Source: Limosilactobacillus secaliphilus
GTDB taxonomy: Bacteria > Bacillota > Bacilli > Lactobacillales > Lactobacillaceae
DNA length: 64,000 bases
Assembly (NCBI RefSeq): GCF_001437055.1
Contig: NZ_JQBW01000010.1
Span: 383,472 to 447,471, forward strand
Direction of reading: 5' to 3'
Numbering within the stretch: position 1 is the stretch's first letter; every line of letters begins with the position of its first letter. This document shows, piece by piece, positions 1 to 7,955 of the stretch. The position numbers and the translations under genes were made by a program. The notes below the pieces were generated by a model that had not been told where the DNA came from, made no database searches, and saw only the letters and a list, made by a program, of their open reading frames with translations.

Positions 1-926
1 TCATGCTTGGTGCCTAAGTGGCCAACCGGGTCGTAAGGCGTGTTTTCATAGTGAGAACTCAGGAACTTCTCCAGGTCTTCAACTGTGAACTTGTGCTTGG
101 CCTTCATGATAAATGGCAGGTCGAAATCTTCTGGATCCATCGAAACGTCAGGACGGAAGAGCAGGTGGCCGTACCATTGCCGTGGTGTGTTGTAGTGCAG
201 GTCAAAGACATCAGCGGTCCCAAAAATGTGACGGAAGTTGAATTCGTCCATGTCAGGGTTCAGGTGGTTCTCGGCAACGAAGTCTTGGATGCCGTCGGAC
301 CACATGAAGTTGTCTGGATCGTTGAAGTCGATGTCCTGGATAGCAGCCCGGTTACCAGTTACGGCATAGCAGTCATCAGGAATCCGTTGAGCAACCCAGT
401 GATGACCGGTAGCAATTTCCATGTACCAGACTTCATCCTTGTCGGAGAAAATGACCCCGTTACCAGCGGCTGAACCATACTTAGCAACCAATTTGCCTAA
501 GTATTCAACCCCTTCACGAGCGGAGTTGATGAATGGCAAGGTCATTGCAACGATGTCGTCTTCGTCAATCCCAGTTTCGGTGTTCTGTGGGTCGGCAGCC
601 AGTACCCGTTCGTTAGCATAGAAGCTTTCGGTGGCGGACATAGCCACGTTCTTTTCGTTAAAGCCGCTTTCGTCGTAGGTCCCTTCGTGCTGCAGGTCAA
701 CGTTCGGTACCCCTTGATAACGATAGCCATCAGCAGGACGGTCACCCACAAATTTGTTCAGGTAAGCGTGCAGCTGGTTAGGGTGGTTGTGATATGCCGG
801 GTAGACAACAAACCGCTGTGGGCAAATTGGCGTTGCCGTGTCGTCGTTACGTGCGGCCATGGTTGACCCGTCAATGGTAGCTTTTTTACCGACTAAAATA
901 GTCGTACAAGCAGACAGTTTTTTCAT
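1..926 (-). CDS. pepD: C69 family dipeptidase (PepD-like), 3' end outside window
   Basis: The minus-strand frame is open from the ATG at 926 to the window edge, giving about 308 residues of the N-terminal part. It starts MKKLSACTTILVGKKATIDG; Cys7 lies in the ACTT context typical of Ntn-hydrolase C69 dipeptidases, followed by DGSTMAARNDD and, further on, a conserved AAGNGVIFSDKDEVWYMEI-type segment. Family members cleave a broad range of dipeptides in the cytoplasm of lactobacilli. The start is supported by AGAAAGG about ten bases upstream and by a well-formed promoter (977-1005). The C-terminus cannot be judged because it is outside the window. The family call is confident; substrate preference is unknown. 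Confidence 0.9.
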   Translation of the reverse strand, partial: MKKLSACTTILVGKKATIDGSTMAARNDDTATPICPQRFVVYPAYHNHPNQLHAYLNKFVGDRPADGYRYQGVPNVDLQHEGTYDESGFNEKNVAMSATESFYANERVLAADPQNTETGIDEDDIVAMTLPFINSAREGVEYLGKLVAKYGSAAGNGVIFSDKDEVWYMEIATGHHWVAQRIPDDCYAVTGNRAAIQDIDFNDPDNFMWSDGIQDFVAENHLNPDMDEFNFRHIFGTADVFDLHYNTPRQWYGHLLFRPDVSMDPEDFDLPFIMKAKHKFTVEDLEKFLSSHYENTPYDPVGHLGTKH

Positions 927-976
927 ATGCGCTTTTCCTTTCTTACATTTAAAAGCATCATTACTAAGTTGTGTCA

Positions 977-1005
977 ATTTTAGACCGGTTATTAAAGGCG
1001 GTCAA
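977..1005 (-). promoter_or_regulatory. Sigma-A promoter of pepD
   Basis: Read on the minus strand: TTGACC (1000-1005), a 17-base spacer, then TAAAAT (977-982). The predicted start is about 45 bases upstream of the pepD ATG. The spacer carries a short GACCG...CGGTC inverted repeat that could also help to end the preceding minus-strand genes. Confidence 0.7.
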
Positions 1006-1016
1006 TCTTCCCCTCT

Positions 1017-1763
1017 TCAACGGCGCACTATTAAATGGAGAAAAAGCCACAAGATCAGGTTAAAGACAATCGCCAGGATTAACGCCCAATAGGCAATAAT
1101 CAGATGAGCACTCAGCCACTGCCCGACCATTAATGGATTGCTGAGCCAGGCCAGGATTGCCGCCAAGCCAAGCAAAATCAAGAGCAGAGCCGTGACCCCA
1201 TGCGCCGAATTCTGCAAATCCGCGCTGCTCAGGTCAAAGCCGCCCACCGCAATGTTGACCATTAGGATGAGCCAGACAATCAGCTGCCATTTCGAACCGG
1301 CACTGACTGGCAAGGGGGCCATGGTGGGCAAGAATAATTGCAGGCAGTAGTTATACACTTGTGGCGCTAATGTCCGCGTTAACAGGGTCATTGCCAGCGT
1401 GCAGCCCAGGACCGGCGCAATTCCAATGAAGAAGTTGCCGCAACGCTGATACAAGTTATGGTCATTAAATGAATGGTTAACGTAACCCAAGCAGTTATCA
1501 CTGGGATCGTTTCTGTCAGGGATGTGCAACAAAGCCACCCTATCGATGTGATGGCCAAAGAGAAGGGCCAAGATCAAGTGCGACAATTCGTGCAGAATCA
1601 CACCGATGCCGCCCAAGAGGATCATCCCCCACAGGCCGTTCTGCATGGCCACCAACCGTTTATTGGCCCGGCTAATCGCAACTAAGATAATGCCCAGGAT
1701 GCCTGGAATGACGATCAGCCACAAGCCCAACTGCCACAGGACGTTTAAGATGGTCCGCATCAT
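1017..1763 (-). CDS. M50-like integral membrane protein with HExxH motif
   Basis: A 248-residue, very hydrophobic protein with roughly six membrane segments. A zinc-protease type HELSH motif sits at residues 58-62 inside a hydrophobic helix, the arrangement seen in M50-type intramembrane or membrane-embedded metalloproteases. A second conserved metal ligand is less obvious; GGFDLSSADLQN near residue 175 is a candidate. The ATG overlaps the stop of the YbaK gene by four bases (ATGA), so the two are probably translationally coupled. The substrate is unknown. It could also be a DUF3267-like or M50B-like protein without proteolytic function. Confidence 0.6.
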   Translation of the reverse strand: MMRTILNVLWQLGLWLIVIPGILGIILVAISRANKRLVAMQNGLWGMILLGGIGVILHELSHLILALLFGHHIDRVALLHIPDRNDPSDNCLGYVNHSFNDHNLYQRCGNFFIGIAPVLGCTLAMTLLTRTLAPQVYNYCLQLFLPTMAPLPVSAGSKWQLIVWLILMVNIAVGGFDLSSADLQNSAHGVTALLLILLGLAAILAWLSNPLMVGQWLSAHLIIAYWALILAIVFNLILWLFLHLIVRR

Positions 1764-2266
1764 GCTTGCTGCAGGTCCGCGAACTCTGCGTGCACCAATT
1801 TAGCCAGGTCTTCAGCGTTGACCTTCACCGACCGGCCGATCTGACCAGATGAAACATAGATCTCGCCCTGTTCCTTTGCCACCTGGTCAATGAAGATCGG
1901 GTAGTGGTGCTTTTCATAGATGCCAACTGGGGTGTTGGCTCCGTGCACGTAGCCGGTGGTCTTGACCAGTTTATTCAATGGCACCATTTCAACCTTTTTA
2001 TTACCGGAAACCCGAGCCAGGGCCTTTTCGTCCAAGTGACTATCGATGGGTACCACGCCGACCAGCGGCCCCGTGGTTGGTCCAGATAATACCAGGGTCT
2101 TGTAAATAACGTGCTCGTCGATACCGGTATGGTCAGTCGTCAACGTCCGGACATCGCCGTCTTGATGGGTAGGAAAGACCACCTGCTCATACTTGACGTG
2201 GTTTTTATCCAAGATCTGTTCCACTTGTGTTTTCTTCAAACGACTTTTCTTTTTCTTCTTGCTCAT
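1760..2266 (-). CDS. ybaK: YbaK/EbsC family aminoacyl-tRNA deacylase
   Basis: A 168-residue protein of the YbaK/ProX-like editing family, whose members hydrolyse mischarged Cys-tRNA(Pro). The family pattern is visible: KTLVLSGPTTGPLVGVVPID, then a lysine-rich region ending in TTGYVHGANTPVGI, then IFIDQVAKEQGEIYVSSGQIG near the C-terminus. I chose the ATG at 2266 (MSKKKKKSRL) because AAAAGGAG lies 11-12 bases upstream; an upstream in-frame ATG at 2317 lacks such a site and would add 17 atypical residues. It is followed with overlap by the M50-like gene. The basic N-terminal stretch may aid tRNA binding (inference). Confidence 0.88.
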   Translation of the reverse strand: MSKKKKKSRLKKTQVEQILDKNHVKYEQVVFPTHQDGDVRTLTTDHTGIDEHVIYKTLVLSGPTTGPLVGVVPIDSHLDEKALARVSGNKKVEMVPLNKLVKTTGYVHGANTPVGIYEKHHYPIFIDQVAKEQGEIYVSSGQIGRSVKVNAEDLAKLVHAEFADLQQA

Positions 2267-2354
2267 CAGAAATTGGACTCCTTTTTTGTAGATTTGGCCG
2301 TTTATGGAACGGTCCAATTTTTATAAAGTTGATAACCAATTAGCAAAAGTCTGT

Positions 2355-2380
2355 TATACTGAGATCTGTAATTCAGGTCT
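2355..2380 (+). promoter_or_regulatory. -10 box and inverted repeat upstream of GntR gene
   Basis: TATACT at 2355-2360 is followed at once by AGATCTG-TAATT-CAGGTCT (2362-2380), a 7-5-7 inverted repeat with one mismatch. Its place at the transcription start suggests an autoregulatory operator for the HutC-type regulator that follows. No good -35 box at standard spacing was seen. Confidence 0.5.
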
Positions 2381-2415
2381 ATTTTAGCAACATGAATGAA
2401 CGGAGCTAATTAACT

Positions 2416-3144
2416 ATGTCAGATTTAGTATACCGCTCGGTAATGCGCGATATAAAAGAAAAAATCCTTCACCACGAGTATCCAAAGATGAAGCTGCCCG
2501 ACGAACGCAGCTTAAGCGAGATTTATGGCATCAGCCGCTCATCGGTTAAGCGTGCTTTAGATGTGTTGGTCCAGCAGGGGATCATCTTCAAGAAACGGGG
2601 CTCTGGGACCTTCATTAACCCGCTCTATTTGAAGAATCGGGCAATGTTCCGTTATGAAGGTAGCAACCTTGGGATCACTGATTCCTTCCGCCTCGACGGC
2701 AAGAAACAAGGTATTCAGCTTCTAAACTACCGGGTCATCCCCGCCTCCAAGGAAATTCAGCAGGATTTGTTCCTCAACGAAAACGACTATGTCTATAAGA
2801 TCGAACGCCTACGCCTGATTGACGAACAGCCCTTCATGATCGAAACGGGCTACATCCCAATCAAGATTCTGCCATCCTTATCACCGGCAGTGCTGCAGAA
2901 GTCGATTTTCAACTATTTGGAAAACGCGAAGGGCAAACAGGTGACCCGCTCATACCTTACTTTGACGGTTGAACCTTCCAATACCGCCGACCAAAAACTG
3001 CTGAAGCTCAATGAAAACGAACCGGTCGGTGTCATGGCCGGGGTCTTTTTCCTCGACGACGGTACTCCATTTGAAGTCTCCAACATGCGGGTCCATTATA
3101 AGTACATGCGTTTCAATACATTTGTCAGTGTCGGAAGGGATTGA
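2416..3144 (+). CDS. GntR/HutC family transcriptional regulator
   Basis: A 242-residue regulator. Residues about 5-70 form the winged helix (LPDERSLSEIYGISRSSVKRALDVL), and residues about 90-235 form the UTRA effector domain (YVYKIERLRLIDEQPFMIETGYIP). UTRA domains usually bind phosphorylated sugars or amino sugars. The gene is first in an apparent operon with a Cof-type HAD phosphatase and a TIM-barrel sugar isomerase-like protein, so a sugar phosphate effector is plausible. An inverted repeat just upstream (2362-2380) is a candidate autoregulatory site. The effector is not deducible. Confidence 0.9.
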   Translation: MSDLVYRSVMRDIKEKILHHEYPKMKLPDERSLSEIYGISRSSVKRALDVLVQQGIIFKKRGSGTFINPLYLKNRAMFRYEGSNLGITDSFRLDGKKQGIQLLNYRVIPASKEIQQDLFLNENDYVYKIERLRLIDEQPFMIETGYIPIKILPSLSPAVLQKSIFNYLENAKGKQVTRSYLTLTVEPSNTADQKLLKLNENEPVGVMAGVFFLDDGTPFEVSNMRVHYKYMRFNTFVSVGRD

Positions 3145-3149
3145 TCAGA

Positions 3150-3956
3150 TTGATTAAGGCCATCGCCGTTGATATGGACGGTACCTTTCTAAACAGTCAG
3201 AGTCAGTATAACCATGAATATTTTGCCCGCCTCCTGCCTCGCCTGCAGGCAGCTGGCATCCAATTCATCGTCGCCAGTGGCAACCCTTATTACCAGCTGA
3301 AAGGCCAGTTCACCAATGTCTATAAACAGCTCGCCTTCGTTGCCGAAAACGGAGTTGAATGCATTGACCACGGCAAATTCATTTACTGCGGTCAAGTTGC
3401 CGATGAGGCGATCAAGGGAATCTTAAATATTCACCATTCCATTGCGGGCAGCGACTTCCTGTTGTCCGGCCGGCATCGTGCCTTCATCTTTGACGACAGC
3501 ACGCCCGACTTCATGAAACGGATTATTAAACACTACCCCCGCTACACCTTTATTCACGACCTAAGCGAAGTCGATGATCAGATCGTGAAGCTCCAGCTCG
3601 ATGTTCCCTTTGACTTGAGGGACCAGCTCCAGCAACAGATCAACCATGACTTTGCCTCTCAGCTGACGGCGGTCACCAGTGGCTACGGCAATTTGGACAT
3701 CATCGTTGCCGGGATGGACAAGGCTACCGGCTTAAAACGTCTGCTCAAACAGTACCAGCTGACGCCTGACCAACTGATGGCCTTTGGCGATGGGCAAAAC
3801 GACGTGACGATGCTCAAATTAGCCGGGCAAAGTTACGCTATGGCCCAATCCGATCCACGAGCCGTTGCGGCCGCCAACCACCGTGCACCCAGCAATGATG
3901 ACGATGGCGTACTGCAAGTAATTGAACAATTTTTGGATAAGTTGGAAGAAAGATAA
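3150..3956 (+). CDS. Cof-type HAD family sugar phosphatase
   Basis: A HAD phosphatase of about 268 residues. Motif I is DMDGTFLN near the N-terminus, motif II ASGNPYYQ, and the C-terminal motifs III and IV are KATGLKRLL and FGDGQNDVTML. The last is the Cof/YbiV signature of type IIB cap phosphatases acting on sugar phosphates and related metabolites. There is no ATG; two TTG codons are possible, 3141 (overlapping the GntR stop) and 3150. GGAAGG at 3133-3138 is better spaced for 3150, which is used here. It is the second gene of the GntR operon. Confidence 0.85.
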   Translation: MIKAIAVDMDGTFLNSQSQYNHEYFARLLPRLQAAGIQFIVASGNPYYQLKGQFTNVYKQLAFVAENGVECIDHGKFIYCGQVADEAIKGILNIHHSIAGSDFLLSGRHRAFIFDDSTPDFMKRIIKHYPRYTFIHDLSEVDDQIVKLQLDVPFDLRDQLQQQINHDFASQLTAVTSGYGNLDIIVAGMDKATGLKRLLKQYQLTPDQLMAFGDGQNDVTMLKLAGQSYAMAQSDPRAVAAANHRAPSNDDDGVLQVIEQFLDKLEER

Positions 3957-3958
3957 TT

Positions 3959-4777
3959 ATGTTACCAAGCTTAGGTTTAAAAGGCAGCAGTTCAATGACC
4001 CAGATCAACGACCGTCTAGCCTATCACCCAAATACCTACGAATTTTTCACTCAAGCCAGCGACTTTACGTCGGCTGGCTTTCTTCATCTTAAAAAGGCGG
4101 TGGCTTACGTTAAGCAGGCCGGAGTCGCCCATATCGTTTTGCACCACCCGATGCAGTTTCATGGGTTTCACACCGAACTGGTGGCTCCTGCTGACCGATA
4201 CCCAGACCTCTACCAGTTTGTTGAAGAAAGCTCCAAAATGCTGATTCAGCTGGCAAAAGAGCAAGATGTGCAGTGTCTGATCCATGGTTCCTATGCCCAT
4301 GAGACCCAGCAGTTCATCGATTGCTACTCCAGCCTGGCTGCCGCTCGTCACGCTGCCTTCGACCGGATGGACCGCTTTGCCAAATTGGGTGGCGACCATG
4401 TCATGTTCGAGAACTCGATCTCACCGATTTTTGCTTATGGTGACCCGGAAGTCGAATCTCAGATCTTACGTCATCACTACCGATTGGCCTTCGATACGTC
4501 TCACTGTTTCATCTATTTACATGGCAATAATAAAGGGCTGCAGGCGTCTTTATTACACCTGCAGCCGTTAATTGTTCACTATCATTTGGTTGATTCAATG
4601 GGCAAGGTCCACGACAGCCTGCCGCTGGGCCAAGGCAAAATCGACTGGCGGGCCGTCTTGAAATGCCTGAACCCGCAAGCCACCAGCATTTACGAGATCA
4701 ACCTGCAAGACAACAACCATTGTGTTGAACAGGTTGAGAGCCACCGTTATCTGCAACGTCTTTGCAAAGGCAATTAA
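3959..4777 (+). CDS. Sugar phosphate isomerase/epimerase-like TIM-barrel protein
   Basis: A 272-residue protein of the xylose isomerase-like (AP-endonuclease 2) TIM-barrel superfamily. It starts with MLPSLGLKGSSS and has the metal-ligand pattern of the fold: VLHHPMQFHG, CLIHGSYA, MFENSISP, LAFDTSHCFIY, VHYHLVDSMGKVHDSLPLGQGKIDW and finally YEIN. The H-D-S-L-P-L-G-x-G-x-I-D-W segment is typical of the group. It starts two bases after the HAD gene, so the two are probably co-transcribed. The substrate cannot be read from sequence. The 3' end overlaps the convergent DUF1836 gene by four bases. Confidence 0.75.
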   Translation: MLPSLGLKGSSSMTQINDRLAYHPNTYEFFTQASDFTSAGFLHLKKAVAYVKQAGVAHIVLHHPMQFHGFHTELVAPADRYPDLYQFVEESSKMLIQLAKEQDVQCLIHGSYAHETQQFIDCYSSLAAARHAAFDRMDRFAKLGGDHVMFENSISPIFAYGDPEVESQILRHHYRLAFDTSHCFIYLHGNNKGLQASLLHLQPLIVHYHLVDSMGKVHDSLPLGQGKIDWRAVLKCLNPQATSIYEINLQDNNHCVEQVESHRYLQRLCKGN

Positions 4778-5295
4778 CGCTTGAGCTGGGCCGGTGGCTG
4801 TTCCTTGTTCATCATCGAGAATAGTTGCACCGCCAAGACCCGTTGGTAGGCACTCTTGACCACCAACTGCAAGAGGGCCTCGTTGGCTGCGTTGATCCCC
4901 TCGTTTTTCGTGAAGCTTTCCTCTTTCAACAGTGCATTGAAGAGGTCGACGAAGCGGTTGTAAACGGCCTGTGGGTAGTCGTTAACGGTCAACTGAGCCA
5001 AGCCGGCCTTGATGTCATCCAGCGAGTAGGTGTTCTTCAGCAAGGCAATCACCGTAATCGCCGCCAATTGGTAAGCCGAATACTTCTTTTTAACGGGGGC
5101 CATGATGACGCCCTTTTTGACGTAATTGTTGACCATCGACTTGGTAATGGTCCCTACATGCAGGCCAGTCAACTGGTCATTGACGACAGATACCAACTGG
5201 TCCACGTACAGATTCATGGTTGGCAACTCTTCCCAGTGCGGCAGCTGCGTCTTCGACAATTCTTTGCGCCACTGTTTGAAGTCATCTAATAACAT
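4774..5295 (-). CDS. DUF1836 domain protein
   Basis: A 173-residue protein whose central part (LVSVVNDQLTGLHVGTITKSMVNNYVKKGVI followed by KKKYSAYQLAAITVIALLKNTYSLDDI) matches the DUF1836 pattern, a MerR-like helix-turn-helix fold seen in Firmicutes. This suggests a small DNA-binding regulator; its targets are unknown. The ATG is preceded by GAGGAGGGACGAACG, an excellent ribosome binding site. It is convergent with the TIM-barrel gene (four-base overlap) and transcribed alone. Confidence 0.75.
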   Translation of the reverse strand: MLLDDFKQWRKELSKTQLPHWEELPTMNLYVDQLVSVVNDQLTGLHVGTITKSMVNNYVKKGVIMAPVKKKYSAYQLAAITVIALLKNTYSLDDIKAGLAQLTVNDYPQAVYNRFVDLFNALLKEESFTKNEGINAANEALLQLVVKSAYQRVLAVQLFSMMNKEQPPAQLKR

Positions 5296-5353
5296 CGTTC
5301 GTCCCTCCTCGTGTCTATCTAGTTAATAATATACCATGACTTAGTTTTAAAAA

Positions 5354-5893
5354 CTAGATCCTTGCACCGACACCGATCGATTCGTTTGGCCACTTACCTT
5401 GGCAGGCGGAAACCACCGTTTTGGCAACATCCTGAATCGCCACCGTTTGTCCCTTAATGGGCTCGCCTTCGCGATATAAGACCCCCTGTGGGCCGTGAGC
5501 GGCTAACGGCAGGGAACGGACGACTGTATAAGGGTATTCCAATTCGTCAATCATTTTGACCATGTACAGATAGGCCGACCAGATTTGGCGCCAATCCTTG
5601 CCCCACCACTTTGCCAGTTGCGTGGGAGTAGCATCATCAGCCGTGCCGGCGGGCGACCAGACAACGATCTTGGCCGGCTTGGTTTGGGCCTGGTCAATGG
5701 CAGCGACCACTGATTGTACCTGTTGATCGACCGGATCTTGAACTGTCGGCAGCCAGCAGATGACCCTACCACCATCCAAGTGGAGATTGATCAAATGTTT
5801 ACGCCGGGCAGACGGTACCTGTTTGGCAACCGTATTGGCTAAATCTCCCCGGCCGAGCAAGATTAAATTGTCCATTAGTGCAGCCGTCACCAC
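5354..5893 (-). CDS. NAD(P)-binding (Rossmann) protein, short SDR-like
   Basis: A 179-residue protein. It begins LILLGRGDLANTVAKQV, resembling a truncated Rossmann nucleotide-binding loop, and contains YLYMVKMIDELEYPYTVVRSLPLAAHG. The latter resembles the YxxxK-to-TVVRP region of atypical short-chain dehydrogenases and NmrA-like proteins. The GTG at 5893 has AAAGGAAG nine bases upstream; an internal ATG at 5875 lacks one. The protein is shorter than typical NAD(P)H-binding SDRs (about 210), so activity is uncertain. Function is not recognised further. Confidence 0.6.
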   Translation of the reverse strand: MVTAALMDNLILLGRGDLANTVAKQVPSARRKHLINLHLDGGRVICWLPTVQDPVDQQVQSVVAAIDQAQTKPAKIVVWSPAGTADDATPTQLAKWWGKDWRQIWSAYLYMVKMIDELEYPYTVVRSLPLAAHGPQGVLYREGEPIKGQTVAIQDVAKTVVSACQGKWPNESIGVGARI

Positions 5894-6050
5894 TGATTTT
5901 CGCTTCCTTTGTCCATTATGTATTCCTTTTGTGCAACATGTATCTTAAACTCAGTTTACCATGTTATAATGTTTGCTGTATGTAATCGGTTAGGACCTTG
6001 TCAGCATAAGGCCCAGCCCAATTCACTTTAGGAAATGAGGGAATTATATT

Positions 6051-7406
6051 TTGGATAATAGTCACATGATGACTAACTTTGTGATCATCATCGTCACCTT
6101 TATCTTTGCAGCTTTTTTCGTAATAGCCGAATTTGCGCTGGTTCAAACCAGGATTACCGCTTTGCAGGAGAGAAAGAAGGCCCATCCTTCTAAGCGGGTT
6201 GATCGGGCCATTAAGATGGTTACCAATCTGACGGAATACTTATCGACGACTCAAGTTGGGACGTCGATTTGCGGAATCATCTTAGGCTGGATTGGTGAAG
6301 ACACATTCGAAACGATCCTGGCATCTGCCTTAGACCTTCCTAGCCTGCACTTGAATGACAATGCCGTTCATGCTGTCAGTGCCGTGGTCGGTGTCCTGTT
6401 GCTGACCTACCTGGAAGTGGTTTTGACAGAAATTGTCCCTAAAAACATCGCCATCGACTTCCCAATTAAGATGCTGATGGGCGTTGTGACACCGTTACAT
6501 TACTTCCACACCTTCTTCTACCCATTCGTTTGGCTGCTCAATGCATCCGCTAACGGCATCGTTCGCCTGATGGGGATGAAACCGGCCGACGAAAACGACG
6601 AGGTGTTGTCGCAAAGCGAGATCATCAGTCTTTCTCGTAATGCCTACAAGGGCGGTAACCTGCACCGTGGCGAACTGCTCTACATGGAACGGGCCTTCGA
6701 CTTCGACGACAAAATGGCCAAAGACATCATGATCGACCGGACTCAGTTGTCCGTTATCGACATCAAGCGCACGGTCAATGATGCCTTGACAGACTACTTG
6801 AAGACCAAGTTCAGTCGGCTGCCGGTTGTCGCTGATGGCAACAAAGACAAGATCTTAGGTTACGTCTTCAACTACGATTTGATCCGTCAGTCCCGAATCG
6901 ATGGTAACGTTTCACTCACCAAAGTGTTGCGTCACTTGACGACCGTTCCGGAATCGACCCCCATCACCCAGGTCCTGCAGCAGATGATCCGCACCCGGGT
7001 GCCAATGGTGGTGGTCGTTGACGATTACGGCGGTACTTCCGGTATCATCACCGATAAAGACATTTACGAAGAATTATTCGGGACGGTTCGTGACGAGATT
7101 GACGATGTGGCCGATAATATGATCAGCAAGATGGCAAGTGGGAAAATTAAAATTAATGGTAAAACCACCACTTACGACTTTGAACGTTACTTCCACGATG
7201 ATTTAAAGGAATTTGATCATACTGACGCCGTGACCCTTTCTGGATATGTGGTGGACAACTTCCCGCACATTCAAGAAGGCGATGTGGTCAATATCGGCGG
7301 CTACAAGTTAAAGATCATGGATTATAGCAACTCATATGTTGACTGGTTTGAAGTGGTTGCCACCCCAGACCAATCAAAAACTAAAAGGCATCAAACTACG
7401 GGGTGA
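6051..7406 (+). CDS. CNNM/CorC (HlyC) family membrane transporter-like protein
   Basis: A 451-residue protein with three domains in order. A DUF21 (CNNM) transmembrane domain covers residues about 1-190 and includes TEYLSTTQVGTSICGIILGWIGE and EIVPKNIAID. Two CBS motifs lie at about 215-345, and a C-terminal CorC/HlyC transporter-associated domain at about 360-440 (SGYVVDNFPHIQEGDVVNIGGYKLKI). Relatives take part in magnesium or other divalent-cation efflux and were once annotated as hemolysins. It starts at TTG 6051 behind AGGAAATGAGGG; an ATG lies 15 bases further. NrdI follows after six bases. Confidence 0.88.
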   Translation: MDNSHMMTNFVIIIVTFIFAAFFVIAEFALVQTRITALQERKKAHPSKRVDRAIKMVTNLTEYLSTTQVGTSICGIILGWIGEDTFETILASALDLPSLHLNDNAVHAVSAVVGVLLLTYLEVVLTEIVPKNIAIDFPIKMLMGVVTPLHYFHTFFYPFVWLLNASANGIVRLMGMKPADENDEVLSQSEIISLSRNAYKGGNLHRGELLYMERAFDFDDKMAKDIMIDRTQLSVIDIKRTVNDALTDYLKTKFSRLPVVADGNKDKILGYVFNYDLIRQSRIDGNVSLTKVLRHLTTVPESTPITQVLQQMIRTRVPMVVVVDDYGGTSGIITDKDIYEELFGTVRDEIDDVADNMISKMASGKIKINGKTTTYDFERYFHDDLKEFDHTDAVTLSGYVVDNFPHIQEGDVVNIGGYKLKIMDYSNSYVDWFEVVATPDQSKTKRHQTTG

Positions 7407-7412
7407 TAATAA

Positions 7413-7883
7413 ATGGCATCAATGAACATCTTGTTTATTTCAATCGAGGGCAATACACGTTCCTTTTTAAAGCGCATGAGTGCGTATGCGCGCCAACAAC
7501 ACAGCTTTAACGACGCAAATCCATTAATCAAATGCAAGGAAATCTCCGACCAAACGGTGCCGGCAGCTGAACAAGAACCATTCTTTGCATTTGTACCAAC
7601 CTACCTGGACGGCGGCAACGGTTTTGATTCGGGCTTTACCGAATTGATGACGAACGCTTTGGGTGAATACATTGCACAAAACGACAACGCCGATAAATGC
7701 ATCGGGGTTGTCGGCAGCGGAAATAAGAACTTCAACGAACAGTATTGCCTGACTGCTAAAAAGTATGCTCACGAGTTTGATGCACCTTTCCTCGCCGATT
7801 ATGAGTTGCGGGGTACCGATGAAGACATTCAAAAGATTTACAAGATTTTATCTGAACGCTGGCAAAAAGCCGCCGCAGATTAA
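7413..7883 (+). CDS. nrdI: NrdI-type flavodoxin
   Basis: A 156-residue flavodoxin-like protein with an FMN-binding start (NILFISIEGNTRSFLKRM) and the NrdI signatures VPTYLDGGNGFDSGFTELM and GVVGSGNKNFNEQYC. NrdI supplies the oxidant that assembles the dimanganese-tyrosyl cofactor of class Ib ribonucleotide reductase (NrdEF). No nrdE, nrdF or nrdH is next to it; instead it follows the CNNM-type transporter closely and probably shares its transcript. ATG 7413 has GGGGTGATAATAA directly upstream. A strong bidirectional terminator follows. Confidence 0.9.
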   Translation: MASMNILFISIEGNTRSFLKRMSAYARQQHSFNDANPLIKCKEISDQTVPAAEQEPFFAFVPTYLDGGNGFDSGFTELMTNALGEYIAQNDNADKCIGVVGSGNKNFNEQYCLTAKKYAHEFDAPFLADYELRGTDEDIQKIYKILSERWQKAAAD

Positions 7884-7906
7884 TTCAACATCATTAAAAA
7901 GCGAAA

Positions 7907-7947
7907 GCCGCTAAGCCCAACAATGTGTTGCGCTTAGCGGCTTTTTT
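7907..7947. terminator. Bidirectional terminator
   Basis: The perfect stem gccgctaagc/gcttagcggc is followed by a T-run on the plus strand and flanked by A-rich sequence, separating nrdI from the convergent MFS gene. Confidence 0.9.
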
Positions 7948-7955
7948 GTGTGTCG

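Noticed and set aside
5940-6050. Manganese riboswitch (yybP-ykoY) upstream of the CNNM-type gene
   Set aside because: The leader is only about 100 bases and shows none of the conserved loops I would expect.
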